Source of the DNA: Cecembia calidifontis
Lineage (GTDB): Bacteria; Bacteroidota; Bacteroidia; Cytophagales; Cyclobacteriaceae
Reading direction: 5' to 3'
NCBI RefSeq assembly: GCF_004216715.1
Contig: NZ_SGXG01000001.1
Span: 1,364,001 to 1,428,000 of the forward strand
Length of the DNA stretch: 64,000 nucleotides
Part shown: positions 6,434-15,336 of the stretch, one piece after another
Layout: each line of letters begins with the position of its first letter
Position numbering within the stretch: the stretch's first letter is position 1
Made by a program: the position numbers and the translations under genes
Notes under the pieces: model-generated
What the model was told of the DNA's origin: nothing
The model's database searches: none
Seen by the model: the letters and a program-made list of their open reading frames with translations, nothing else

Positions 6434-8836
6434 ATGTCTAAGTACATGGTACTAATGGCCGCGCTTTACCTTTTCCTAGGTAATGGGGTAGTAATTTCCC
6501 AAACTGCCAGTCTTTCCCTTGATGGAACTGTTTATGACGCCGAAAGTAAAGCACCCTTAGTGGGCGCAATCGTAACTGTCCTCGGGAAACAAGACCAACG
6601 CACTGCTACTGACCAGTTCGGGAAGTTTTCTATTCCTGTATTTACAGCAAGTCCCCAGGAAATACAAGTCACGTACTTGGGTTTTAAGCCCATAGAGGTG
6701 ACTGTTACTCCGGATAAACAAGCAACTATTCAACTCGAGCCAGATGAAAAAAGCTTGGGTACAGTTGAGGTTCGCAGTGAAAGAATCCGGCCGGAGGGTA
6801 CCAAAAGTCTGAGTATAGAAAGTATAGACCGTGAGACCATCAGCCGAAATCAAACAGCCTCATTAGGCACACTCTTGGGAAATATACAAGGAGTGACCTT
6901 TGCCTCGTTTGGTTCCAATATCCAACTGCCGATTATCCATGGGCTATACGGTAACCGCATTCTAATCCTCAATAATGGCTTCAAGCATGGGTTTCAAAAT
7001 TGGGGTTCTGACCATGCGCCGGAAATAGATATTCAGAGTGCTGAATCGATTTCAGTGATTAAAGGAGCAGCGGCTGTTCGTTTCGGTCCTGATGCGCTGG
7101 GAGGAGCGGTAGTAACGGAGTCCCATAGTATGCCCTTCAATAATCGTCTGTCGGGCTCAGCAGTAGCCGGATTTCAGACCAACGGAAGAGGGTTTAATAC
7201 CGGACTTAACTTGGCTGAAGGCTTCGAAAATTTTAGCTGGCACCTTGGCGGCAATGTTACTATCGTAGGAGATAGACATGCGCCAGATTACATGCTCACT
7301 AATACAGGAGCTAGAGAATATAGTGCCTATGGTGGAGCAAAATTCAAAATCAACAACAACCTGATCGCAAAGGCCAATTACAGCTTTATGCGTCAAAACC
7401 TTGGGATTCTTAGAGCTTCGATTGGGAGTAGTGGGGCTGCTTTGATTAGAAATTTTGAAGCGGATAGGCCTGTTATCATTAGAGACTTTTCCTATGATAT
7501 CAATGAACCAAATCAGTTTGTTAGCCACCATTTGGCTTCTTTGAAGTTGGATTGGAATATTAACCCAGATAATCATGTGGGTTTCCGCTATGCTTTCCAA
7601 TCCAATGGTAGGCAGGAATTTGATGTTCGAAGAAATGCAGATTTACCAATTATTGACCTTAACCTCATCACCCAAGATATACAAGCTGACTACAGTCACA
7701 AACTTACCGACCGTATTGAGGGAATTATGGGAGGTCAACTCCTTTTGCAATCTAACTTCAATAATCCAGGAACGAGTGTTACTCCTTTTATACCAAATTA
7801 TGAAGGTTTTAGGGCGAGTGTGTTTTTGGTAGAAACCCTTCTGCGAGGGAGTTCAGAGTGGGAACTTGGACTGCGCTATGATTATGAGCGCAATTCTGTG
7901 GCTGGAAGAGAACGAACCCAAGCACCATTTTCAGATAATTTTTCATTTTCTAATTTCACAGCAGCTCTAGGCTATGTGAATCAAATAAATCCTTCCACCA
8001 CATTCAGAAGCAATATTGGTACGGGCTGGAGGCCACCTAACATGGCCGAGCTGTATAGCTTTGGTCAGCATGAGGCTAGACAACTTTTTGGTTTGCTACG
8101 ATACTACGAAGATGCCGAGGGCAACTTACAAAATGACCGAGTAGTTCCCATGGCTGAAAGTGGGGTTAACGCAGAACAAAGCTATAAGTGGGTCAATGAA
8201 TTGGAAATTAAAGGTGAAAAGGGACGTTTTAGCACATCCGTTTATGCCAACTACATTGCAAATTTTATTTTTTGGAGGCCAATTGGTGTAGTAGGCACCT
8301 TGAGAGGGCCTATGCCCACCTATATTTTTGACCAGTCAAATGCTTTTTTCACAGGAATAGACCTTACTTATGAAAGGCATCATTCGAAAAACTGGTCGAG
8401 TAAAATTGGTGGTAGCTATATCTGGTCAAGAAATGTAGAAAGGGATGAGCCATTAATCAACCAACCCCCTATCAATATTACTTATGAGTTGGCATTTGAC
8501 AAACGCAATCTTGGACCTTTTGACAGGGTTCAGGTAGCATTACAGCCCATGTATACCTTTAGGCAATTTCAAGCACCAAGAGAGGTTTCCATTCGGGATC
8601 TCATCGAGGGAAATGTAATCATCGATCTGAATTCTGAGATTTTTGATTTTCTAGCACCGCCACCGGGGTACTTTCTTTTAAATGGCTTTGCCAAGGCAGA
8701 AAAAGGAAATCTAGGTTTGAGTTTACAAGTGCATAATGCAAAGAATATTCGATACAGGGATTACCTGAATGCTATGCGATTCTTCGCAGACGATTTGGGA
8801 AGAAATATACAATTATCTATTCACTATAAATTCTAA
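6434..8836 (+). CDS. TonB-dependent receptor, probable zinc/metal uptake
   Basis: Outer-membrane receptor of 800 residues. Signal peptide about 1-23; a CarboxypepD_reg-like domain (about 26-113, LDGTVYDAESKAPLVGAIVTV); plug domain with LPIIHGLYGNRILILNNG and the NWGSDHAPEID stretch, similar to ZnuD-type plugs; then a 22-strand-type barrel ending in the aromatic YKF. TonB energises import across the outer membrane. It follows the His-rich gene and a 48-residue frame, and precedes a lipoprotein by 5 bases. Zinc specificity is inferred from the neighbours and the shared operator with the CobW GTPase; copper or another ion remains possible. Confidence 0.88.
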   Translation: MSKYMVLMAALYLFLGNGVVISQTASLSLDGTVYDAESKAPLVGAIVTVLGKQDQRTATDQFGKFSIPVFTASPQEIQVTYLGFKPIEVTVTPDKQATIQLEPDEKSLGTVEVRSERIRPEGTKSLSIESIDRETISRNQTASLGTLLGNIQGVTFASFGSNIQLPIIHGLYGNRILILNNGFKHGFQNWGSDHAPEIDIQSAESISVIKGAAAVRFGPDALGGAVVTESHSMPFNNRLSGSAVAGFQTNGRGFNTGLNLAEGFENFSWHLGGNVTIVGDRHAPDYMLTNTGAREYSAYGGAKFKINNNLIAKANYSFMRQNLGILRASIGSSGAALIRNFEADRPVIIRDFSYDINEPNQFVSHHLASLKLDWNINPDNHVGFRYAFQSNGRQEFDVRRNADLPIIDLNLITQDIQADYSHKLTDRIEGIMGGQLLLQSNFNNPGTSVTPFIPNYEGFRASVFLVETLLRGSSEWELGLRYDYERNSVAGRERTQAPFSDNFSFSNFTAALGYVNQINPSTTFRSNIGTGWRPPNMAELYSFGQHEARQLFGLLRYYEDAEGNLQNDRVVPMAESGVNAEQSYKWVNELEIKGEKGRFSTSVYANYIANFIFWRPIGVVGTLRGPMPTYIFDQSNAFFTGIDLTYERHHSKNWSSKIGGSYIWSRNVERDEPLINQPPINITYELAFDKRNLGPFDRVQVALQPMYTFRQFQAPREVSIRDLIEGNVIIDLNSEIFDFLAPPPGYFLLNGFAKAEKGNLGLSLQVHNAKNIRYRDYLNAMRFFADDLGRNIQLSIHYKF

Positions 8837-8841
8837 TTCAA

Positions 8842-9447
8842 ATGAACAAAACAAACAAACTTCGCCACCTATGGATGTTAATCCTTTCTATCATCGCATT
8901 TAATGCTTGTACAGAAGCCGAAGTTCCGGAAGAGGAAAATGAAGTAGAAATCTTTACTGATGTAGAACTGATTTTTACAGCAGATGATGGAACCGTAGTA
9001 CGCGCTCTTGCGGAAGATCCGACCGGTGGTCTAGCGGTTAATTCTTCATTTACGGTAGAGCCGATTATACTTAAATCAAACACCACTTATGTTCTTACTT
9101 TTGAGCTACTAAACAGGCTTGTAAGTCCGGTGGAAGATGTTCAACTTGAAATTAAAGAGGAAGACGATGAGCATCAGATGTTTTTTGAATTTACAGAAAA
9201 TGTATTTTCAAGCCCTACTGGTATAGGGAATATTCAAAACAGAGATGGAGCTATCAACTACTTAGATTTTGATAGAAATGGCTTGCCTCTAGGATTGAAA
9301 ACAAAATGGACAACAGCAGATCCTCAGGAGAGTGCAACCTTTAGGGTTTGGTTAGCACATCAGCCAGGAGTAAAAACAGCTACTTCTTCCACTCAGGATG
9401 GTGATGTAGATTTTGATATTACCTTCCCTTTGATTATTGAAGATTAA
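8842..9447 (+). CDS. Lipoprotein partner of the metal TonB receptor
   Basis: The protein has 201 residues: an N-terminal basic stretch, hydrophobic core and lipobox ending at Cys24 (FNAC), then an acidic linker (EVPEEENEVE). The rest looks like an Ig-like/beta-sandwich domain (ADDGTVVRALAEDPTGG, then a strand-rich region). It is the last gene before a strong terminator, 5 bases after the receptor stop, so certainly co-transcribed. Comparable lipoproteins accompany such receptors in Bacteroidota; its role (surface binding or substrate handover) is inferred. Confidence 0.7.
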   Translation: MNKTNKLRHLWMLILSIIAFNACTEAEVPEEENEVEIFTDVELIFTADDGTVVRALAEDPTGGLAVNSSFTVEPIILKSNTTYVLTFELLNRLVSPVEDVQLEIKEEDDEHQMFFEFTENVFSSPTGIGNIQNRDGAINYLDFDRNGLPLGLKTKWTTADPQESATFRVWLAHQPGVKTATSSTQDGDVDFDITFPLIIED

Positions 9448-9460
9448 TAAATTATATATT

Positions 9461-9495
9461 AAGCCAATCCCTGTTTTTGGGGATTGGCTTGTCTT
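9461..9495 (+). terminator. Intrinsic terminator of the metal-uptake operon
   Basis: Arms AGCCAATCCC (9462-9471) and GGGATTGGCT (9480-9489) with a T-rich loop, 14 bases after the lipoprotein stop. Confidence 0.85.
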
Positions 9496-9758
9496 TTCAG
9501 CGTTTTGAACCAACATTTATATTTTAGAGATACAGTTCCTAAGCTTGTCCTGCACTAACGTTTTTGAAATGATTAAATAGGCTTAGAGTCTTACTTTTTT
9601 AAAAAGATTGATTTTCCTATTTGGTTGCGAATTGATACTTTTGAATGTGGTTAGTTGATTTACATTGAAAATAACACTACTATCCCGTTACTATTTCAAC
9701 ATTTACAGAAAAGGAAGGTATAAGTAATAAACCCTCGATGTTGAATTAATTATTCTCA
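9496..9758. other. AT-rich leader of the following barrel gene
   Basis: No gene or recognisable element. It presumably holds the promoter of the gene at 9759, but no convincing -33/-7 pair was found. Confidence 0.4.
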
Positions 9759-12185
9759 ATGATGCAATCCAATTATAAAATATTTCTGATTTTTTTATTT
9801 TCAATTCCATTAGTTTCTTTTGCCCAAGAGGGCGTTTTAATAGAAGGCAAGGTAATTGATAAAAATAGCTATGAACCACTCCCCTTTGCCTCCATTCGGT
9901 TTTTTGATGCGCAACAAAAAATGATTTCAGGAACTACAACAGATGATAATGGTTCTTATTCAATCAACATACCAGACTCAAACTACCTGAAAGCTGAAGC
10001 AAGTTTTGTTGGATTTAGTTCGAAAGATACGGTTCTGCATCTCAATCCATCCACAAATCATATAACTCTAAATATCCAACTGGTATCGGAGTTGGCTGAA
10101 ATGGATGAAGTCTTGATACAAGGAGATGCATTGAGTGCTCAAATGAAATTAGATAAGCAAGAATTTGCTGCGTCCCAACTTGGTAATACTGTATCCGGGA
10201 CAGGAATGGATGTCCTGAGCAGATTACCTTCAGTCACTGTCAATGCAGAAGGCAATATCATGATGCGCGGTAATGCAGAATTTTTGGTAACTGTCAATGG
10301 AGTGATTTCCAACCAAAGCCCTGCTGACATCTTAGCACAAATTCCCGCCAACATGATTGAAAAAGTCGAGTTGTTGACCTCTCCATCTGCCCGGATGGAT
10401 GCGGATGGAAAAGCCGGAATCATCAATATTGTGACAAAAAAAGAATTTCAGAAAGGCTGGGGAATGGTAGCAAATGGAAACTTCAGCAATTTTGATTTAC
10501 CTCGCTATGGCAGTGACATTACCTTGCATCACAGCAGTGGTAAGTTTACCTCTTTTTTATCCGGAAACTTTCGAAGATTTGATATTGGTGGTTCAAGAAT
10601 TGGGGAGATTCGGACCTTAGTTGGTGATACCTTAACTTGGTCACCATCTTCCGGTGAGCGTCCGACTTCAGAGAGAATTTGGGGTCTGAGAGGAGGGACC
10701 ACTTATTCCGGAAAAAATAATCTGATTATCAGCGCATCAGGCTTTTATGGTCAACGACGAAACGACCGTACAGCTAATCTGGTATATAACGAATATTCAG
10801 TTTTAGGGGAAGATTTGGATTATACCTTTAATCAATCACCTGACCGTACCTTTTTGAATGAAAACCTTTTTGTCAGAGAGGGAAAATTCTTGACAACGAG
10901 TATTGATGCAAATAAAACCTTCGAGAATAAACATAGGCTTAGTTTTGCTACAGTCTATGAGCGGTCTACACTTGGAGGGCCACTTAGCAACAGGGATACC
11001 GATTTGGGTTCAGGTGAAGTAACTTTGCTAGAAAGGTCAATAGAGGTTTCACCATTGAACGGATGGAGAATTCAAGGGGATTATTTATTTCCGGTGGGGG
11101 ATGCTATGAGTGTAGAAACCGGCTACCTTTGGAAGACAGTAAGACATCAAGGGGATTTTTTGTTTGAAAGGTTTGATAATGAATTGGACGATTGGTATCG
11201 GGATCCTGACTTCAATGATGTCCTAGACCTAAGGCAAACGGTACAGGGTGGATATATTCAAGTAAATGGAAAATTCCGAGATATCAGTTTCTCGGGAGGT
11301 TTGCGTGGAGAACATACCTACAGAAATCTGGTACATCAATTGGGAGAAACCCCGTATTTGATGGACAGGTTTGATTTTTTCCCTTCTTTTCAAGCATTAT
11401 GGAAATTGAGCAAAGAGTGTGAATTAAGGGCCACCTATTCCAAAAGAATTGACAGGCCTACTACACGTGATTTGGCCCCTTTCAAAAATCACAGGCATTC
11501 AGAAGCCATTTGGCAGGGAGACCCGGACCTTCAACCCGAAATCAGCCATAACTTTGAAATGGGCTTAACTAAACATTACAATCCGGTTACATTGATTTTC
11601 AATGCTTACCACAACCGAGTTTCCAACCTTATTTTTAGGGTAAATCAACCCTATAACCGAATTATTTTGTTGACCTTGGCTACCAATGCCGGAGATAGTC
11701 AGTCCACCGGACTAGAAGCAATCAGTGATTGGGAAATCAGTGATAAATTCAAACTCTATCTATCAGGTAATTTGTTTTACTTTCAAATAAATAATATTGA
11801 AATATCTGATAGGCCGTCTACTAGCAGCTTTAACTATAATCTCAACAGCAATATTTCATATAAGCCCGCACCTCGATGGAAAGTCCAATGGGATGCCACT
11901 TACTTATCCAAGTCGGTAACTGCCCAAGGTTTTGACACAGACTTATTACTTTCCAATATCGGATTAAATTTTGTTATCAATAGTAATTTGAGTACCGATT
12001 TGATTTTTCAGAATATTTTCAATACCAATTTTCAAACTATTAACACCCGAGGTTTTGAGTTTTTATCTTCCACAGAATATGGAAGGTTTGATAGGATCAT
12101 ACAGCTTAGTTTGACTTACAATTTCAATGGAAGATCCAAGTCAGCCAAGCAGGTGAAAACTGAGTACGGAGAGCGGGATTTTTAG
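9759..12185 (+). CDS. Outer-membrane beta-barrel protein, TonB-receptor-like (OMP_b-brl_3 type)
   Basis: The protein has 808 residues. Signal peptide about 1-23 (ends VSFAQ), carboxypeptidase-regulatory-like domain (about 26-112, VLIEGKVIDKNSYEPLPFASI), degenerate plug (LSRLPSVTVNAEGNIMMRG) and a long barrel. This layout is that of the outer membrane beta-barrel family common in Bacteroidota; substrates are mostly unknown. Two adjacent Met codons open the frame; either could be used. Its last 155 coding bases plus downstream flank (12031-12241) are duplicated at 17932-18142, so a second copy once existed or was moved here. It stands alone as a transcription unit. Confidence 0.85.
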   Translation: MMQSNYKIFLIFLFSIPLVSFAQEGVLIEGKVIDKNSYEPLPFASIRFFDAQQKMISGTTTDDNGSYSINIPDSNYLKAEASFVGFSSKDTVLHLNPSTNHITLNIQLVSELAEMDEVLIQGDALSAQMKLDKQEFAASQLGNTVSGTGMDVLSRLPSVTVNAEGNIMMRGNAEFLVTVNGVISNQSPADILAQIPANMIEKVELLTSPSARMDADGKAGIINIVTKKEFQKGWGMVANGNFSNFDLPRYGSDITLHHSSGKFTSFLSGNFRRFDIGGSRIGEIRTLVGDTLTWSPSSGERPTSERIWGLRGGTTYSGKNNLIISASGFYGQRRNDRTANLVYNEYSVLGEDLDYTFNQSPDRTFLNENLFVREGKFLTTSIDANKTFENKHRLSFATVYERSTLGGPLSNRDTDLGSGEVTLLERSIEVSPLNGWRIQGDYLFPVGDAMSVETGYLWKTVRHQGDFLFERFDNELDDWYRDPDFNDVLDLRQTVQGGYIQVNGKFRDISFSGGLRGEHTYRNLVHQLGETPYLMDRFDFFPSFQALWKLSKECELRATYSKRIDRPTTRDLAPFKNHRHSEAIWQGDPDLQPEISHNFEMGLTKHYNPVTLIFNAYHNRVSNLIFRVNQPYNRIILLTLATNAGDSQSTGLEAISDWEISDKFKLYLSGNLFYFQINNIEISDRPSTSSFNYNLNSNISYKPAPRWKVQWDATYLSKSVTAQGFDTDLLLSNIGLNFVINSNLSTDLIFQNIFNTNFQTINTRGFEFLSSTEYGRFDRIIQLSLTYNFNGRSKSAKQVKTEYGERDF

Positions 12186-12241
12186 AAGTGAACCTATGAG
12201 GGATATCTTGTATAAATTTATTTGATTGGTAGTATAATAAT
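12031..12241 (+). repeat. 211-bp direct repeat, copy 1
   Basis: Covers the last codons of the barrel gene and 56 bases after it. Copy 2 is at 17932-18142 in the same orientation with about 8 mismatches by eye (~96% identity). The repeat ends abruptly where copy 2 meets the IS4-family end. Confidence 0.9.
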
Positions 12242-12249
12242 CCCTATTT

Positions 12250-12900
12250 GTTGGACCAAAAGTAACAGTTGCTAAGTTTATGTATTAATACACTTTAGTT
12301 GGCGTCCTGGTTCCCAAGGATTTCTTTGGGAGGTAGGACAGCTGACTTTCGTTTTTTGCTGCTTTTTGGGTTGCTCCAAAATACCTTTCTTCTGGCTTCT
12401 CCCTGGTGGTTTGCTGGACCTTTTGGTAGTAGTATTCAATATACCATTTGACAACCTTCCCGAGGTCATAACCGTTCTCCCTTGGGTTCAGATAGAGGTA
12501 ACCAAACTTGCCCGCCTTTCAGAACCTTTCAATATATACATTGTCCAAAGCCCTTCTCTTTCCGTCCATTGATACTTTGATACCTAGCCCTTCGAGGTAG
12601 TAGCCCTAAAAGGCTGATTTGTACTGGCTACCCTGATCAGAATTAACTATCTCCGACCTAGGCATAGAGTAGCTGAAGGGCCGGGCCTTCTTTCTTTTTC
12701 TTTGAATGATCCTTTTCAAATACAGCTAACATATTATCCAAAAACTCACCCTTCCACTTGGATATAATCACAGGGCTAACATCGAACTTCTTGGACAATT
12801 CAGCCAATGCAAACTGATTCTTGAGTGCTTCAAGGGCCACATTAGCTTAGAACTCAAGAGAAAACTTTCGTCATGTTTGCTTGTGCATAAGGTTACATTT
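12250..12900 (-). mobile_element. Decayed IS3-family element
   Basis: On the minus strand an OrfA remnant starts at ATG 12888: after stops in the first ~15 codons it reads NVALEALKNQFALAELSKKF and ISKWKGEFLDN, the IS3 OrfA helix-turn-helix. It ends at 12658. Almost directly afterwards comes only the C-terminal half of OrfB: NSDQGSQYKSAF (second catalytic Asp), then MDGKRRALDNVYIERF, LYLNPRENGYDL and FGATQKAAKN, with a TAG after SAF and a TGA after ERF. The first part of the rve integrase core is deleted. Terminal repeats were not found, so the ends given are approximate. Confidence 0.75.
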
Positions 12901-12951
12901 AACCGGTTTTTTTTAATTTAATCTCTGGTCTTAATCATGGGGGTATTATAG

Positions 12952-13180
12952 GGATTCGCCTATGGACTGGAAACCAAGCTTACTTATCCAAATTCTAAAA
13001 ATCTAGGTATGAACCTTTCAGCTACCTACCTTCGCTCTAACCATCCTCATGACTATTGGACCAATACCTCAGGCTGCATCCATTATTTATGATATTCAAG
13101 ACGAAATCAGTTATAGGAATTTTGCCCTTCAATTGGGGATTGCTTATCGGTGTGGAAGTGAGAGAAAAGCGAATTATTAA
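12952..13180 (+). pseudogene. Outer-membrane protein fragment with frameshift
   Basis: Starts as GFAYGLETKLTYPNSKNLG...NHPHDYW in one frame, then continues one frame over as ASIIYDIQDEISYRNFALQL and GIAYR before a stop at 13178-13180. The strand pattern and the near C-terminal aromatic resemble the end of a barrel protein. Neither start nor full gene is present. The last 74 bases recur at 17799-17872. Confidence 0.6.
13078..13151 (+). repeat. 74-bp direct repeat, copy 1
   Basis: Same orientation and about 4-5% divergent from 17799-17872 (three or so mismatches by eye). Both encode SIIYDIQDxIxYRNFALQLG, a barrel C-terminal segment. The two copies bracket the minus-strand cassette 13395-17532. 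Confidence 0.88.
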
Positions 13181-13394
13181 TTCTGAGGATGGCTGCTATA
13201 ATCTGGAATTGTTAGGGATTTTGGAGTCAGTAAATGCTCACCATAGGTTTAAGGATATTTTTCACTTTTAATCCCATTATCGTTAACTTAATGAAAATTT
13301 GGTTTTTATTCCCAAATCAAGGTTCATCTCAAAGGCTTAATTTTACCATTGAAACTTAGGGATCCTTTAGGTGGCATAATTAATCATAAACTCT

Positions 13395-14024
13395 TTAAAA
13401 AAACAACGTAAAGCCAAGTTTGAGCCCGATGGAAGTTTGCCTGGTAGTCAAATCCGTTTGATCCTCCTTGAGCGAAGTCGCGTTAAAGCTGGCAACGAGG
13501 TCAAGCGAACTTCTAGTTCCCAAAAGAAAGGCTAACCCCAACCCGCCTCCTACATTAGCTACCGAAAACTTACTATCTTCCTGAATACCAGAACCAGAGG
13601 TTTCTTCGCTTCTAGCTCCAAAAAGAGAATTGATTTCAGCAAAAGGAAGGAGCTTTCCCGATGGAAAATAATAGCGCACAAAGGGACCGGCTCCGAGAAA
13701 GGAAAAATTGGATTCTAATTCAAGTCCAGAAGTCTGAGTCGTACCACTACTCGTGGAAATAGCCAACTCTAACCCTGTCGCAAATCGGTCGAAAATAAAA
13801 TATCCCCCTTTGGATGAAATAAAAAATGAAGTCATCCGATTTTTCAATTCTACCCCATTAGCCAATTCCGTGGTAGAACTGTTAAATGCCAAACCCATCA
13901 GTCCATCACTTTGCCCCAAGCCAAGTGTGGTTCCGGCTCCAATCAGGATGTTGCCTTTTTCCGTTTGGGCCATTACCCAAGATGAAAAAGTGCTAAAGAA
14001 AATTAAAATTAAAATTTTTTTCAT
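13395..14024 (-). CDS. Outer-membrane beta-barrel protein (porin-like, OmpA-barrel size)
   Basis: The protein has 209 residues with a signal peptide (about 1-19, ends VMAQ) and alternating hydrophobic strands ending in LGFTLFF, the terminal aromatic signature recognised by the BAM machinery. Size fits an 8-strand barrel. It is the last gene of the four-gene minus-strand cassette, 31 bases after the PQQ-propeller gene. Function unknown. Confidence 0.7.
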   Translation of the reverse strand: MKKILILIFFSTFSSWVMAQTEKGNILIGAGTTLGLGQSDGLMGLAFNSSTTELANGVELKNRMTSFFISSKGGYFIFDRFATGLELAISTSSGTTQTSGLELESNFSFLGAGPFVRYYFPSGKLLPFAEINSLFGARSEETSGSGIQEDSKFSVANVGGGLGLAFLLGTRSSLDLVASFNATSLKEDQTDLTTRQTSIGLKLGFTLFF

Positions 14025-14055
14025 TGTAGTATTAGTTTTCAGTTAGTGTGTTAAT

Positions 14056-15336
14056 TTACCGATACGCTTCAAAGCAATAGGCATTATTTCCTGTCAGGGA
14101 TATCACTTTCCCCTTTTTTCCGTTTTCTCCGGGGAGGGTATAGATGGCTGTTCCTCTAAAGGCTTCGTCAGGAAACTCTCCAATCAGTTTGGGATCGATC
14201 TTCCATACAGTCTTGCCCTCCCTGATATCTATTGCATGGAGCCTGCCGCTTGCTCCTCCGTTGAAATAGACAACCCCGTTCATATAGCTCATTTTACTGC
14301 TTGTACCTGAACCCCGTGTTTTCCATAGTTGATTACCTGACATTGGATCTAGGGCATATACATATTGATCCTCATTGTTGACGATAATCCTATCCTCTTC
14401 GATCAGGAAGTTGGAGAAGAAGATCTCCCCGTCAAACTTCTTTCGCCAGTACTGCTGACCGGTGCGGAGGTCATGGCAAGTGAGCTCAAACCCCACGGCC
14501 ATGTATATTCTATCCTTATAAATTACCGGAGGATTAAGCAGTACCCCATTGAAGGCTTTTTCCGGATTGATGATGGTCTTTTCATAGACCCACGCCCGGG
14601 TGCTCTGATCGTACAGTCCCAGATAGGACTGCCAAAAGAACTCAAAGAAGGGCTCCTGCCAAACGACCGCCAGATACTCCTTCCCATCTAGGCCCACCGG
14701 CATAGCTGCGGTCACATCCCCGATCCGATTGCCGGGAAAGAAATAATCCATGGTAAAGTTAGGGATCAGATACTCCTCCAGATCTCCTGTGACAATATTT
14801 CCTTTGAAGATAACGGACTGATACACCGAATCGGGAAATGCATCAGATCTACCAAACATATAGAAATTTTCACCTTTGCCATAAACATTACTATAAAATG
14901 AACGATCCATTCGCCTTTTCCAATGGGTTTCCCCATTTTGCAGATTAACACAATAAAGCCTACCTCCAGCGGGGAAAAAAATCAGATTTTCAAATTGTGG
15001 GAATTGGCCAATTAATATATCTTCAGTAGCTTTAACAAAACGATCATCCCACTCCCAAAGAACTTTTCCATTTAACGGATTGACCATTGCGAGCAATCTT
15101 CCTGATGGGCTTTTTGTCATAGGAATAATAATATTTTCCTTGTAGTAAATCGGATATTTCAGTGTTCCGTTAAATACCGGGTCGTTAAAGTGAAGGTTTG
15201 TTTTCCAGAGGTAAGGAAGGGAAATCACTTCCCCTTCCTCGTTGGTTTTCAGCTTGGGTTCATCCTTATCCCATAAGAAACAGGAGGAAACTAAGGCAGA
15301 AGCCAAGCATATAATTCCTAAGCTAAACGGTCTCAT
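14056..15336 (-). CDS. PQQ-like beta-propeller lipoprotein
   Basis: The protein has 426 residues. Lipobox near Cys19 (LVSSCFLW). The body carries repeated blades of the PQQ/BamB type: NPLNGKVLWEWDD, NLQNGETHWKRR, DLRTGQQYWRKKFDG, DPMSGNQLWKTRG and DIREGKTVWKIDP. Such propellers usually scaffold proteins rather than bind PQQ. The ATG overlaps the stop of the upstream lipase gene by 4 bases, so they are coupled. A BamB role is unlikely, because the neighbours are not the BAM locus. The role within this cassette is unknown. Confidence 0.75.
   Translation of the reverse strand: MRPFSLGIICLASALVSSCFLWDKDEPKLKTNEEGEVISLPYLWKTNLHFNDPVFNGTLKYPIYYKENIIIPMTKSPSGRLLAMVNPLNGKVLWEWDDRFVKATEDILIGQFPQFENLIFFPAGGRLYCVNLQNGETHWKRRMDRSFYSNVYGKGENFYMFGRSDAFPDSVYQSVIFKGNIVTGDLEEYLIPNFTMDYFFPGNRIGDVTAAMPVGLDGKEYLAVVWQEPFFEFFWQSYLGLYDQSTRAWVYEKTIINPEKAFNGVLLNPPVIYKDRIYMAVGFELTCHDLRTGQQYWRKKFDGEIFFSNFLIEEDRIIVNNEDQYVYALDPMSGNQLWKTRGSGTSSKMSYMNGVVYFNGGASGRLHAIDIREGKTVWKIDPKLIGEFPDEAFRGTAIYTLPGENGKKGKVISLTGNNAYCFEAYR

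Noticed and set aside
13056..13271. 71-codon frame starting MDQYLRLHPLF
   Set aside because: Wrong frame of the duplicated barrel segment; the alternative frame (SIIYDIQD) has the protein-like pattern in both copies.
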